Source of the DNA: Burkholderiales bacterium 70-64
GTDB lineage: Bacteria > Pseudomonadota > Gammaproteobacteria > Burkholderiales > Burkholderiaceae_E
Direction: 5' to 3'
Assembly (NCBI GenBank): GCA_001898645.1
Contig: MKUQ01000035.1
Location: forward strand, 1-64,000
Length of the DNA: 64,000 bases
In this document: one piece after another, positions 27,055-36,808 of the stretch
How positions within the stretch are numbered: the stretch's first letter is position 1
Layout of the letters: each line of letters opens with the position of its first letter
Program-made: the position numbers and the translations under genes
The notes under the pieces: model-generated
What the model was told of the DNA's origin: nothing
What the model saw: only the letters and a program-made list of their open reading frames with translations
Databases searched by the model: none

Positions 27055-28227
27055 ATGAAGATCATCAAGGTCGAATGTCTCCCGGTATCGACGCCGCTGA
27101 AGAAGCCGGTGTACATGCCGAACACGCGGATCACACGCATCGACAGCCTGGTGCTCAAGCTGCACACCGACGACGGCCGCATCGGCTTCGCCGACTCGGG
27201 CGACACTTCCTCGTGGTACCGCGGCGAATCGCAGGATTCGATGGCGAGCATGATCTGTGACGTTTTCGCGCCGCGGATCCTGCTGGGCGAGGATCCGCGC
27301 AGGATCGAGAAGATCGTCGGCCGGATGGACCTGCTCGGCCGCGACAACAACCAGGCGAAGTCGGTGGTCGACTTCGCGTTGCACGATCTGAAGGGAAAGA
27401 TCCTGGGCGTCCCGGTGTACGAACTGCTCGGCGGGCGCACGGTCGACGGTGCGCGCCTCGGCTGGGTGCTGTCGGCAGGCCGCCCGGCCGACGTGGTCGC
27501 CGAGGCACGGGCCGCGCTCGCACATGGGTTCAGCCTGCTCAAGTTGAAGACCGGGCACGGGACGCTCGATGACGACGTCGCGATGGTCTCGGCCGTGCGC
27601 GAAGCGATAGGGCCGGATGTCCGGCTGACCGTCGATGCCAACGGATTCTGGACCTACGAGGAAGCCCTCAAGACGATCCGCAGGCTCGATCGCCACGGGC
27701 TCGAGCTGATCGAGCAGCCGTTGCCGCACTGGGATATCGAAGGCATGGCGCGGCTGCGCGACAAGGTCGGCACGCCCATCTATGCCGACGAATCGGCGCA
27801 GGAGCTGCATCACATCAAGGAGATCATCGATCGCCGTGCCGCCGACGGGCTGTTCATCAAGACGCAGAAGGCGGGCGGCCTGCTCAAGTCGCAGCGCTGG
27901 CTGACGATGGCCCGGCTGTCCGGATTGCCGGTGATGTGCGGGTGCATGATCGGATCCGGCCTGGAGACCAGCCCGGCGGCGCACCTGTGGGTGGCAGACC
28001 AGTGGGCCTCGCAGTACCTGAACGAAGCGCTCGGGCCGCTGATGATCCACGGGGTGTGGAACAGCGCCGACATTCCGGCGGGCGCGGACATCGCCTTGAA
28101 CATCCCACGCTTCCAGGACGGGATGCTCTATCCGAACGAAGGGCCCGGCCTCGGCATCGAGCTGAACGAGGAGTTCCTGCTGCGCAACCGCACCGAGGGC
28201 AAGCAGCCGAGATCGGTGAGCCTGTAG
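27055..28227 (+). CDS. Enolase-superfamily enzyme, mandelate racemase/muconate lactonizing type
   Basis: A 390-residue enzyme with an N-terminal capping domain (1 to about 125) and a TIM barrel. The second-strand acid/base pair is LLKLKTG with Lys163 and Lys165. Metal ligands are Asp194 (VDANGFW), Glu220 (LIEQPL) and Glu246 (YADESAQ). The sixth strand carries FIKTQKAGGL, with Lys in the muconate lactonizing/dipeptide epimerase fashion. These enzymes abstract the proton alpha to a carboxylate to racemise, cycloisomerise or dehydrate. It sits in a catabolic operon beside a Bug protein and a CoA transferase; substrate unknown. Confidence 0.88.
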   Translation: MKIIKVECLPVSTPLKKPVYMPNTRITRIDSLVLKLHTDDGRIGFADSGDTSSWYRGESQDSMASMICDVFAPRILLGEDPRRIEKIVGRMDLLGRDNNQAKSVVDFALHDLKGKILGVPVYELLGGRTVDGARLGWVLSAGRPADVVAEARAALAHGFSLLKLKTGHGTLDDDVAMVSAVREAIGPDVRLTVDANGFWTYEEALKTIRRLDRHGLELIEQPLPHWDIEGMARLRDKVGTPIYADESAQELHHIKEIIDRRAADGLFIKTQKAGGLLKSQRWLTMARLSGLPVMCGCMIGSGLETSPAAHLWVADQWASQYLNEALGPLMIHGVWNSADIPAGADIALNIPRFQDGMLYPNEGPGLGIELNEEFLLRNRTEGKQPRSVSL

Positions 28228-28250
28228 GCGATGCAGCCCTTTCCCGCGAG

Positions 28251-29456
28251 ATGAGCATGGGTCCGCTGGCAGGCCTGCGGGTCATCGAGTTCGCCGGGCT
28301 CGGACCGGCGCCCTTCTGCGCGATGCTGCTCGCGGACCTCGGCGCCGAGGTCATCAGGTTCGACCGGATGGCCCCGGATCCGGCGGCTCCGGCAGCGGCG
28401 TCCGCGAGAGGCGACGTGCTGGGTCGCGGCAGGCGTTCGATCGCGATCGACCTGAAGGAACCGGCCGCCATCGAGGTGGCCCTCAGGGTCGTGGAACGCA
28501 GCGATGCCCTGGTCGAAGGGTTCCGGCCGGGGGTCATGGAGAAGCTGGGCCTCGGCCCCGAGGTCTGCCTCGCCCGGAACCCCAGGCTGGTTTACGGTCG
28601 CGCGACCGGGTGGGGCCAGTCGGGGCCGCTCGCGCACTGCGCAGGTCACGACATCAACTACATCGCCCTGAGCGGCGTGCTGCACAGCATGCGCCGGCGC
28701 GACGAGCGTCCGCTGCCCGTGCCCGGCTTCGCGGGCGACTTCGGCGGCGGAGGGATGCTCCTCGCGCTGGGCATCGTAGCCGCAGTGCTCGCGGCGCGCG
28801 AGTCGGGCCATGGACAGACCGTCGACGCGGCGATCACCGACGGGTCGGCCCTGCTCGCGGCGCTCATATACGGGTGGAGGGCGGTGGGCCTGTGGCGCGA
28901 CGAAGCAGGCAGCAACAGCGGCGATTCGGGAGCCCATTTCTACGACACGTATCGCTGCGCCGACGGAAAGTACATCGCCGTCGGCGCGATCGAGCCCCGG
29001 TTCTATGCACTGCTGGTCGAACGATGCGGCCTCTCCGGCGAGATCGATCTGGGTGCGCAGTGGAAGCCGGAGGCGTGGGCTGCACAAAGACAGAAGCTCG
29101 CGCAGGTGTTCACGACACGCACGAGGGATCAGTGGTGCGAGCTCCTGGAAGGAACGGATGCCTGCTTCGCGCCGGTGCTCGACCTCGCCGAGGCGCCCCG
29201 CCATCCGCACAACAGGGCGCGCGGGACCTTCGTGGAGATCGACGGCGTCGTCCAGCCAGGCCCCGCGCCGAGATTCGGCCGGGACCGGCCCGACATTCCG
29301 GGGCCGTCGCCTATGCCCGGGGCGGACACTGACGCGATCCTCGCCGAGCACGGCTGGAGCCGGGACGAGATCGGGTCTCTGCGCGAGCGCGGGGTCGTGG
29401 TCCAGGCCGCTCCGCCGGGCGATGGCCGGCCCGCCGGCGCGAGGAGCGGGCAATGA
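28251..29456 (+). CDS. CaiB/BaiF-family CoA transferase or acyl-CoA racemase
   Basis: A 401-residue class III CoA transferase-family protein. It begins GLRVIEFAGLGPAPFCAMLLADLGAEV and has GHGQTVDAAITDGS with the family Asp. The GLGP/FCAM beginning and the compact middle (HYDTYRC region) are close to alpha-methylacyl-CoA racemases, so racemase activity is an alternative to CoA transfer. The ATG at 28251 follows a weak GCGAG site 23 bases after the enolase-superfamily gene. It is the last gene of the aldehyde dehydrogenase operon; the cluster also has a second family member at 30255-31505. Confidence 0.88.
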   Translation: MSMGPLAGLRVIEFAGLGPAPFCAMLLADLGAEVIRFDRMAPDPAAPAAASARGDVLGRGRRSIAIDLKEPAAIEVALRVVERSDALVEGFRPGVMEKLGLGPEVCLARNPRLVYGRATGWGQSGPLAHCAGHDINYIALSGVLHSMRRRDERPLPVPGFAGDFGGGGMLLALGIVAAVLAARESGHGQTVDAAITDGSALLAALIYGWRAVGLWRDEAGSNSGDSGAHFYDTYRCADGKYIAVGAIEPRFYALLVERCGLSGEIDLGAQWKPEAWAAQRQKLAQVFTTRTRDQWCELLEGTDACFAPVLDLAEAPRHPHNRARGTFVEIDGVVQPGPAPRFGRDRPDIPGPSPMPGADTDAILAEHGWSRDEIGSLRERGVVVQAAPPGDGRPAGARSGQ

Positions 29457-29474
29457 CCGCCCGTGGCCGGCCTA

Positions 29475-29507
29475 TGACGCCCGGCCCGAGTTGACGCCCG
29501 GCCCGAG
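29475..29507. repeat. Tandem 17-base direct repeat (two copies)
   Basis: TGACGCCCGGCCCGAG occurs at 29475-29490 and again at 29492-29507, one base apart, in the 62-base gap between two convergent genes. It could be a slippage duplication. No clear terminator hairpin is seen in this gap. Confidence 0.8.
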
Positions 29508-29518
29508 CTTCCGGGGAG

Positions 29519-30262
29519 TCACCCCGACGGGCGTTCCCGGCGCGAGCGCCGCTCGGCGCGGTGGGTGCTCACGCCCTCGGCGAAGATGTCCATGAACGCG
29601 TCCGCGATCTCGTCGATCGACAGCTTGCCGTCGGCGCGGTACCAGCGAGGCACCCAGTTCAGCGCGCCGAACAGCATCGCCGACGCCAGCCCGGGATTGC
29701 AGGGCCGGATGCTGCCATCGGCGATCCCTTCCAGGACCAGGCTGCGCACGGTCGTGTCGAGGCGCTTCTGGAACTTCCGGATCACGCCCCCGGGCACCTG
29801 GTCGACCGGCTTGGATCCCACCATCGCGAGGCAGCGCCCGAAGTCGTTGTTCTGCGCATGCGCCAGCTGCGTGGCGAAATCGCGCAGGCGCCCGAGCACG
29901 GGAACCGAGCGATCGCCCATCCGCTCGATCACCGATTCGAGATCCTCGAACGATCGCACCAGGCACTGGTAGAGGATCGACTCCTTGCTCTCGATGTAGT
30001 GGTAGAGCGTGGCCTTGTGCATGCCGAGCCGATCGGCGATCGAATCGAGCGATGTGGCCTCGTAGCCGTTTTCGGCGAAGAGCTGGGCCGCCACACGGAG
30101 AATGGCGGTCAGCTTGTCCTCGTGCTTGCGCGGCCGGGCGCGGCGACGCGCAGGCGGCACGCCGCTGGACGGCGCCGCCCCTGATCGAGAGGCCCTTCGG
30201 GAAACCGGCCCTTCGCGCCGGGCGCTCTCCGGTCTGTCCGCTTTCTCGACGTGATCAGCCAC
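29519..30262 (-). CDS. TetR-family repressor of the catabolic island
   Basis: A 247-residue regulator. A basic, disordered N-terminal stretch (1-45) precedes the TetR helix-turn-helix (ILRVAAQLFAENGYEATSLDSIADRLGMHKATLYHYIESKESI, spread over about 54-97). The C-terminal ligand/dimer domain resembles FadR/PaaR-like acyl-CoA-sensing TetR proteins, though the ligand is unknown. Its GTG start overlaps the CoA transferase stop by eight bases, so it is co-transcribed and likely autoregulated through the operator at 31521-31536. The same operator type lies between the two divergent catabolic operons. No other TetR gene is near. Confidence 0.9.
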   Translation of the reverse strand: MADHVEKADRPESARREGPVSRRASRSGAAPSSGVPPARRRARPRKHEDKLTAILRVAAQLFAENGYEATSLDSIADRLGMHKATLYHYIESKESILYQCLVRSFEDLESVIERMGDRSVPVLGRLRDFATQLAHAQNNDFGRCLAMVGSKPVDQVPGGVIRKFQKRLDTTVRSLVLEGIADGSIRPCNPGLASAMLFGALNWVPRWYRADGKLSIDEIADAFMDIFAEGVSTHRAERRSRRERPSG

Positions 30263-31505
30263 CAGGGCGCTCGCTTCGATGCACGGCGATCGCGTGCGAT
30301 TCCAGCAGACGACCGATGCTTGCGTCGCTCATTCCGATCTCGCGCAGCACCTCGAGAGTGTGCTCGCCGAGCAGAGGGGCGCGTCGGCGTACGCCTCCGG
30401 GTGTCGCAGACAGCTTCGCGGGTACGCCGGCCACGCACACAGGCGTCGAAGAGCCCGGGTGTTCGATTTCGGGGAGCATGTCGCGAGCAGAGAAATGAGG
30501 GTCGGCGAATATTTCCTGTGCAGTATAGATCGGTCCGAATGGTACGCGCGCACCCATCAGATCGGTGAGTTCCGCCTTGGTGCGTGAGCGGGTGAAGGCT
30601 TCGATTTCCGCCTGCAGCGCCGCCCGGTTTTCCCAGCGTCCTTTTTCCGAGGCATAGCGGGGATCCCCGACCAGATCCGGGCGCTGCATCACGGCGCACA
30701 ATTCGACCCACTGCGGGTCGTGGACCGCGGCGATGGCGATCGCGCCGTCCTTCGTGGCCACGGTACCGAAGGGTGCCATGCCGGGCATGCCGTTGCCGAT
30801 CGGTCGCGGCGACACGCCCGTGTAGGCATAGCTCGTGGTGAGCAATTCGGAGAGCGCCAGCACGGTATCGACCATCGCGACGTCGACGTATTGTCCGCGT
30901 CCGGTGATGCGTGCGTTCCACAATGCAGCCATCGTTCCGAAGGCGGCCATCAGTCCGGGGACGGTGTCGCCCAATCCTCCGCCGACCTTGGTCGGATGGT
31001 CGGCATCGGGGCCGGTCATGCCCATCCACCCGCCCATCGCCTGAGCGACGATGTCGAACGCCGGCCAGTCGATGTAGGGGCTGGTGCCGCCCGCGTGATC
31101 GCCGAAGCCGCGAACGGACGTATAGACCAGCCGCGGATTGCGTTTCGACAGCGCATCGAAACCCAGGCCCAGCCGATCGAGCACGCCGGCGCGGTAGTTC
31201 TCGACCAGCGCGTCCGCCCGTCCGGCCAGCTCGCCGAAGACCTCCCGGCCTTCGGGCCGCTTGAGGTCGATGACGATCCCGCGCTTGTTGCGGTTGCAGA
31301 ACTGGAACAGGCCGCCGTATTCGCGGACCGAGTCGTCCGGAGTGTGGGGGCCGGTGCGGCGGAAGAAATCGCCCTCCGGCGGCTCGATCTTGATGACATC
31401 GGCGCCGTGGTCGGCCAACAACTGCGTGCAGAAGGGTCCGGCCAGCGCATGCGTCGCATCGAGCACGCGCAAGCCGGCAAGAGCCCCGTTGAGTGCGGCA
31501 ACCAT
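30255..31505 (-). CDS. CaiB/BaiF-family CoA transferase
   Basis: A 416-residue class III CoA transferase (LDATHALAGPFCTQLLADHG at the start, RGQYVDVAMVDT with the catalytic-type Asp, GGWMGMTG). It would transfer CoA to a carboxylic acid, activating the substrate for the acyl-CoA dehydrogenase in the same island. The ATG at 31505 is chosen; an in-frame ATG at 31526 lies within the operator and is unlikely. A GGGGAAGAG precedes the start. It is co-transcribed with the TetR repressor. Confidence 0.9.
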   Translation of the reverse strand: MVAALNGALAGLRVLDATHALAGPFCTQLLADHGADVIKIEPPEGDFFRRTGPHTPDDSVREYGGLFQFCNRNKRGIVIDLKRPEGREVFGELAGRADALVENYRAGVLDRLGLGFDALSKRNPRLVYTSVRGFGDHAGGTSPYIDWPAFDIVAQAMGGWMGMTGPDADHPTKVGGGLGDTVPGLMAAFGTMAALWNARITGRGQYVDVAMVDTVLALSELLTTSYAYTGVSPRPIGNGMPGMAPFGTVATKDGAIAIAAVHDPQWVELCAVMQRPDLVGDPRYASEKGRWENRAALQAEIEAFTRSRTKAELTDLMGARVPFGPIYTAQEIFADPHFSARDMLPEIEHPGSSTPVCVAGVPAKLSATPGGVRRRAPLLGEHTLEVLREIGMSDASIGRLLESHAIAVHRSERPGG

Positions 31506-31520
31506 CTCTTCCCCGAATAC

Positions 31521-31570
31521 AACCAACTAGTTGGTTGGGAATTATGCCGCACCGGCACCGTCTGCCGCAA
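31521..31570 (-). promoter_or_regulatory. Promoter and TetR-type operator of the CoA transferase-TetR operon
   Basis: AACCAAC-TA-GTTGGTT at 31521-31536 is a perfect 16-base inverted repeat, 15 bases before the start codon. Read on the - strand, CATAAT (31546-31541) is a good -10 and TTGCGG (31570-31565) a weak -35, 18 apart, so the operator covers the transcription start. The half-site matches the operator at 24330-24343. Confidence 0.7.
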
Positions 31571-31594
31571 CCGCGGCGGACGGCGCGACCCGCT

Positions 31595-32848
<1,254 letters not shown>

Positions 32849-33002
32849 TTAAGCGTTTCCGGCGGCCCGACGCAGTGGGGGAAGTGCCCGGCAGGGTTGC
32901 CCCGGCGCGTGCGCGGGGGCGTCGACATGCCCCGGCCTCGACGGCGCGCACGGCGGGCGATAATGCCGCTTCCCTCCGTCAGGCTCCTGGTGCGGTTTGC
33001 CG

Positions 33003-33683
33003 ATGTCGCTCGTCTATCTCGTTCGCCACGCGCAGGCCTCGTTCGGGGCCCAGTGCTACGACCAGCTGTCCGATCTCGGCCGCCAGCAGGCGCGCTGGCT
33101 CGGCGAGTACTTCGCGGCGCGCGGGCTGCGCTTCACGAAAGTGCTGGCCGGCACCCTGGCGCGCCAGCAGGACACGGCGCGCGAGGTGATCGCGGCGATG
33201 ACCGGCGGCGAGGCGCAGGCGCCGCTGGTGCATGCCGGGCTGGACGAATACCCCGGCGAGGCGCTCTACGCGGCCTGGACCGGCATGAACGACCCGCGTC
33301 CGCAACAGCGCCTGGACCAGCGCGAATACTGGCGCACGTTTCGTGCCGCGATGCAGGCCTGGGCCGACGACCGGCTGAGCGGAGTGCCCGAGAGCTGGGC
33401 CGCCTTCGGTGCGCGCGTGCACGAGGCAGTGAGCGAGGCGGTCCGGGGAACGGGCCGCGACGACGCGATCCTGGTGGTGAGCTCGGGCGGGGTGATCGGC
33501 CGCCTGGTGGCCGATGTCGCCGGCGCGCCCGCACGCACCGCGATCGAGCTGAACCTGCAATGCCGCAACAGCGGCTTTTGCGAACTGATCGCCGGCGGCG
33601 GCTCGCTGCGGCTGCTCAGCTTCAACAACATCCCCCACCTGGAGGCGCCGCCGCAGCGGCGCCAGGCGATCACGTTCGCATGA
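33003..33683 (+). CDS. Histidine phosphatase family protein
   Basis: A 226-residue phosphoglycerate mutase-like phosphatase. The catalytic motif LVRHAQAS (RH in place of the usual RHG) is at 5-12, and the second His lies in VVSSGGVIGRLVADV, where family members have SHG; here it reads SSGG, which is unusual. A conserved ALPPAGESL-like centre is not obvious. The ATG at 33003 is preferred to the in-frame TTG at 32997. Substrate unknown. It converges with the psiF-like gene with a 21-base gap. Confidence 0.8.
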   Translation: MSLVYLVRHAQASFGAQCYDQLSDLGRQQARWLGEYFAARGLRFTKVLAGTLARQQDTAREVIAAMTGGEAQAPLVHAGLDEYPGEALYAAWTGMNDPRPQQRLDQREYWRTFRAAMQAWADDRLSGVPESWAAFGARVHEAVSEAVRGTGRDDAILVVSSGGVIGRLVADVAGAPARTAIELNLQCRNSGFCELIAGGGSLRLLSFNNIPHLEAPPQRRQAITFA

Positions 33684-33704
33684 GCGCGCGCGGATCGAGG
33701 CCGG

Positions 33705-33947
33705 TCAACCTGCCTTGGCGGTGGAATCCTTGACGCACTTGTTCACGAAGCTGTTCTTCGCGGCGCCGTGCAGCTTCTTGTCGGCGGCCGTCGCCTGGCA
33801 GGCGTCCTTCTCGCACTTCTTGACGAAGCTGTTCTTCGCGGCGCCCGAGAGCTTCTTCTCGGCCGCGCGATCGGCGCAGCTGGGGTCGGCCGCGTATGCG
33901 CCGACGACGAACAACGACAGGCAGGCGGCAACGAGCATTCTGGACAT
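33705..33947 (-). CDS. psiF: PsiF-family periplasmic protein
   Basis: An 80-residue secreted protein with a signal peptide (MLVAACLSLFVVGAYAA) and two PsiF repeats: KKLSGAAKNSFVKKCEKDA and KKLHGAAKNSFVNKCVKDS, each with a K-x-C-x-K-D ending. PsiF is a phosphate-starvation-inducible protein in E. coli; function is unknown. No Pho box was recognised. Cysteines are placed as pairs, consistent with disulfides. Confidence 0.9.
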   Translation of the reverse strand: MSRMLVAACLSLFVVGAYAADPSCADRAAEKKLSGAAKNSFVKKCEKDACQATAADKKLHGAAKNSFVNKCVKDSTAKAG

Positions 33948-34107
33948 GGTGTCTCCGGTTCCGGAAGGGCGCCCCCGGCAGGCGCAGGCAAAAACTATAC
34001 TGCGGCGCGCTCCCGGGACGTGGCTGCCGCAGCGCGAGTTGCGCGCGCGCGACAGGGTCCGCGCAGTGGGCGACCGATCGACCGGCCCGCGCCGGCACGG
34101 CTGGCCC

Positions 34108-34189
34108 GCTCGGTACGGGCCGCTCGTCTGGCATGGGTCGCCGGTTCGGCGTGGATTGCCGACTTGGCGTGAGTCGCCGCTTCGGCGTC
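34108..34189 (+). repeat. Degenerate 18-base tandem repeats before the cytochrome gene
   Basis: Three units align with an exact 18-base period: 34126-34143, 34144-34161 and 34162-34179, with consensus close to GTTYGGCRTGGGTYGCCG. A weaker unit precedes (34108-34125), and a fourth partial unit (CTTCGGCGT, 34180-34188) runs to six bases before the cytochrome ATG. The 18-base period equals six codons, but no reading frame supports coding here. Confidence 0.6.
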
Positions 34190-34194
34190 TGCTG

Positions 34195-36231
34195 ATGCTG
34201 CGCTCCTGGCCGTGGTTGGCCCTCGCTGCGCTGGCCGTGGGTCCGGCAGCCGCGCAGCCGCGGCCCGACGCCGGTGCCGGTGCGCCGGCCGGCGCTGCCG
34301 CGGCGGCTGCACCCGCATCACCCGCGTCGCCCGCATCACCCTCATCGCCTTTCGAAGACACCCTGGCGCAGCGCCTGCGCGCCTGCTCCGCCTGCCACGG
34401 TGCGCAGGGCCGCGCGACCCGCGACGGCTATTTCCCGCGCATCGCCGGCAAGCCGGCGGGCTACCTGTTCAATCAACTGCGCAGTTTCCGGGATGGACGC
34501 CGGCACTACCCGGCCATGGCCGGCCTGCTCGCGCAGATGTCCGATGCCTACCTGCACGAGATCGCCGGCTACTTCGCGGCGCTCCAGCTGCCTTATCCCC
34601 CGCCGCAGGCGGCAGCATTGCCCGAGGCGGCGCTCGCGCAGGCACGCGTCCTGGTGTTCGAGGGCGATCCGGCGCGCGAGCTGCCGGCCTGCGCGCAGTG
34701 CCATGGGCGCACGCTCACCGGCACGGCGCCGGCGATCCCCGGCCTGCTCGGCCTGTCGCGCGACTACCTCAACGCCCAGTTCGGCGCCTGGCGCGACGGC
34801 CTGCGCCATGCCGCCGCGCCGGACTGCATGGCGCGCATCGCCGGGCGGCTGCGGCCCGAGGAGATCGGCGTGCTCTCGCGCTGGCTCGCCGCGCAGCCGC
34901 TGCCGGCGAACACCACCCCGCAGCCGCGCCTGCCGGCCGATCCGCCGATGCGCTGCGGCAGCCTGGCTGGGGAAGATACGGCCGCGCCGGCCCGCGCGCC
35001 GGCCGCGCTGCGCGGCGACGCCGGCGACGCGCGCGAGGCGCGCGACGCACGCAATGTCGGAGACGAGGTCGTGCGCGGCGCCTACCTGGCGGCGGCCGGC
35101 AACTGCGCCGGCTGCCACGCCGCACCGGACGGGACGCCGTTCGCCGGCGGCCGCGGCGTGGTCACCCCCTTCGGGACGGTATACGCCCCGAACCTCACCC
35201 CCGACGACGAGACCGGGCTCGGACGCTGGCGGTCCGACGACTTCTGGCGCGCCATGCACGAGGGGCGTTCGCAGGACGGCCGGGCGCTGTATCCGGCTTT
35301 TCCGTACCCGCAGTACACGCACATCGACCGCAAGGACGCGGATGCGATCTTCGCCTTCCTGCGCAGCCTCGCGCCGGTCAGGCGCGCGAACCGGCCGCAC
35401 GCGCTGCGCTTTCCCTTCGACCGGCCGCTCGTGCTCGAGGCCTGGCGGTGGCTGTTCTTCCGTCCGGCAGCCTTCGTGCCCGAGCCGACCCGTTCGGCCG
35501 AATGGAACCGCGGCGCCTATCTGGTCAGCGGGCTGGGGCATTGCGCCAGCTGCCATGCGCGGCGCAACGTCTTCGGGGCGACGAAGGACCCCGGGCGCTT
35601 CGACGGCGAGACGATGCCGGCGCTGGGCTGGTATGCCCCGTCGCTGCATGCGCCCGGCCAGGCGGGCGTGCAGCATTGGCCGGTCGAACGCATCGTGGCG
35701 CTGCTGCGCGACGGGGTGGCCCCCGGCGCCGGGGTGGCCGGGCCGATGGCGGAGGTCGTCTACTCGGGCACGCAGCACCTCTCGGAGGCGGACCTGCGCG
35801 CCGTGGCGACCTACCTGAAGGCGTTGCCGGCCGAGCCGGCGGCCGGCGGGCAGGGCGAGCGCGGGCGCGGCGATGGCGCCGCGGGCGCGGACCGGCGCTT
35901 CGAGGCCGGTGCGCGCCTGTACCGCAGCCATTGCGCCGACTGCCATGGCCGCGGCGGCGAAGGGGTGCCGCGCGCCTATCCGCCGCTGGCCGGCAACCGG
36001 GCGGTGACGCTCGATCCGCCGGTCAACCTGGTTCGCGTCGTGGCCCACGGCGGCTTCGCGCCGACCACGGCGGGCAACCCGCGGCCGTTCGGCATGCCAC
36101 CGTTCACCCAGGCGCTGGACGATGCGCAGCTCGCCGCGGTGCTGTCGTACGTGCGCAATGCATGGGGCAATCGCGCTGCGCCCTTGAGCTCGGCCGACGT
36201 CGGCCGGTATCGTGGCAGTGCGGGACAGTGA
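34195..36231 (+). CDS. Pentaheme c-type cytochrome (c4-like plus alcohol-dehydrogenase-type domains)
   Basis: A 678-residue secreted cytochrome with five CxxCH sites: CSACH (64-68), CAQCH (166-170), CAGCH (304-308), CASCH (450-454) and CADCH (580-584). After a signal peptide, residues 50-240 resemble a diheme cytochrome c4. Residues 285-670 follow the three-heme cytochrome subunit of membrane alcohol, aldehyde or gluconate dehydrogenases (VVTPFGTVYAPNLTPD, the HIDRKDADAIFAFLRS stretch, GMPPF). This looks like a fusion of an acceptor cytochrome to a dehydrogenase cytochrome. No dehydrogenase subunit is adjacent. The ATG at 34195 gives a good signal sequence; the long in-frame upstream region is not coding. 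Confidence 0.85.
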   Translation: MLRSWPWLALAALAVGPAAAQPRPDAGAGAPAGAAAAAAPASPASPASPSSPFEDTLAQRLRACSACHGAQGRATRDGYFPRIAGKPAGYLFNQLRSFRDGRRHYPAMAGLLAQMSDAYLHEIAGYFAALQLPYPPPQAAALPEAALAQARVLVFEGDPARELPACAQCHGRTLTGTAPAIPGLLGLSRDYLNAQFGAWRDGLRHAAAPDCMARIAGRLRPEEIGVLSRWLAAQPLPANTTPQPRLPADPPMRCGSLAGEDTAAPARAPAALRGDAGDAREARDARNVGDEVVRGAYLAAAGNCAGCHAAPDGTPFAGGRGVVTPFGTVYAPNLTPDDETGLGRWRSDDFWRAMHEGRSQDGRALYPAFPYPQYTHIDRKDADAIFAFLRSLAPVRRANRPHALRFPFDRPLVLEAWRWLFFRPAAFVPEPTRSAEWNRGAYLVSGLGHCASCHARRNVFGATKDPGRFDGETMPALGWYAPSLHAPGQAGVQHWPVERIVALLRDGVAPGAGVAGPMAEVVYSGTQHLSEADLRAVATYLKALPAEPAAGGQGERGRGDGAAGADRRFEAGARLYRSHCADCHGRGGEGVPRAYPPLAGNRAVTLDPPVNLVRVVAHGGFAPTTAGNPRPFGMPPFTQALDDAQLAAVLSYVRNAWGNRAAPLSSADVGRYRGSAGQ

Positions 36232-36244
36232 AACGGGAGCATCG

Positions 36245-36808
36245 ATGAGCGGGCGTGCCTTCTATCGCAGCGACGAGCTCGAGGGGTGCATGGCGGGCAT
36301 GGCCCGCCGGGCATACGGCCTCTTCCCCGATCCGTCGACGCTGCTCGTGGTCGGCATCCTGCGTCGCGGCGCACCGCTGGCCGACCGGCTGTGCGCGCAC
36401 CTGCGCGGAATGTGGGGCGTCGAGCGCATCGAGCGGCTCGACCTGGACATCAAGCGCTATGCCGACGACCTGACGCTGCTGTTTCCGCAGACGCGGCTAC
36501 GCGAGGCAGGCGAGGCGCAGGCGATCGAGCTCGCCGGGCGCAGCGTGCTGCTGGTGGACGACGTGCTCTACGAAGGCCACTCGCTGCTGCGCGCCGTCGA
36601 GTGGCTGTCGCGCCGCGGCGCGGCCGCGGTGCGCAGCGCGGTGCTGGTCGACCGGGCCTGCGCCCGCCTGCCCATGAAGGCCGACGTGGCAGGGATCACG
36701 CTCGAGGTGGCGCCGCTGCAGATCGTGGATGTCCACGTGCCGCCGTACGAGTCCGAGTTCGAGATCTACATCAACCGGCGTGAGGAAAAGGATGTTCGAG
36801 GATCGTGA
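36245..36808 (+). CDS. PyrR-like phosphoribosyltransferase
   Basis: A 187-residue type I phosphoribosyltransferase with the PRPP loop SVLLVDDVLYEGHSL and a PyrR/UPRT-type hood (DLDIKRYADDLTLL, GILRRGAPLADRL). PyrR proteins regulate pyr mRNA in other bacteria or act as uracil phosphoribosyltransferases; no pyr genes are near. A GGGAG precedes the ATG. It starts 13 bases after the cytochrome stop and overlaps the next phosphoribosyltransferase by 17 bases. Confidence 0.82.
   Translation: MSGRAFYRSDELEGCMAGMARRAYGLFPDPSTLLVVGILRRGAPLADRLCAHLRGMWGVERIERLDLDIKRYADDLTLLFPQTRLREAGEAQAIELAGRSVLLVDDVLYEGHSLLRAVEWLSRRGAAAVRSAVLVDRACARLPMKADVAGITLEVAPLQIVDVHVPPYESEFEIYINRREEKDVRGS

Noticed and set aside
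33684..33704. Terminator between the histidine phosphatase and psiF genes
   Set aside because: The 21-base gap has no stable stem.
33715..34194. In-frame 160-codon extension upstream of the pentaheme cytochrome
   Set aside because: It overlaps psiF on the other strand and the 18-base repeats, and would bury the signal peptide that begins at 34195.
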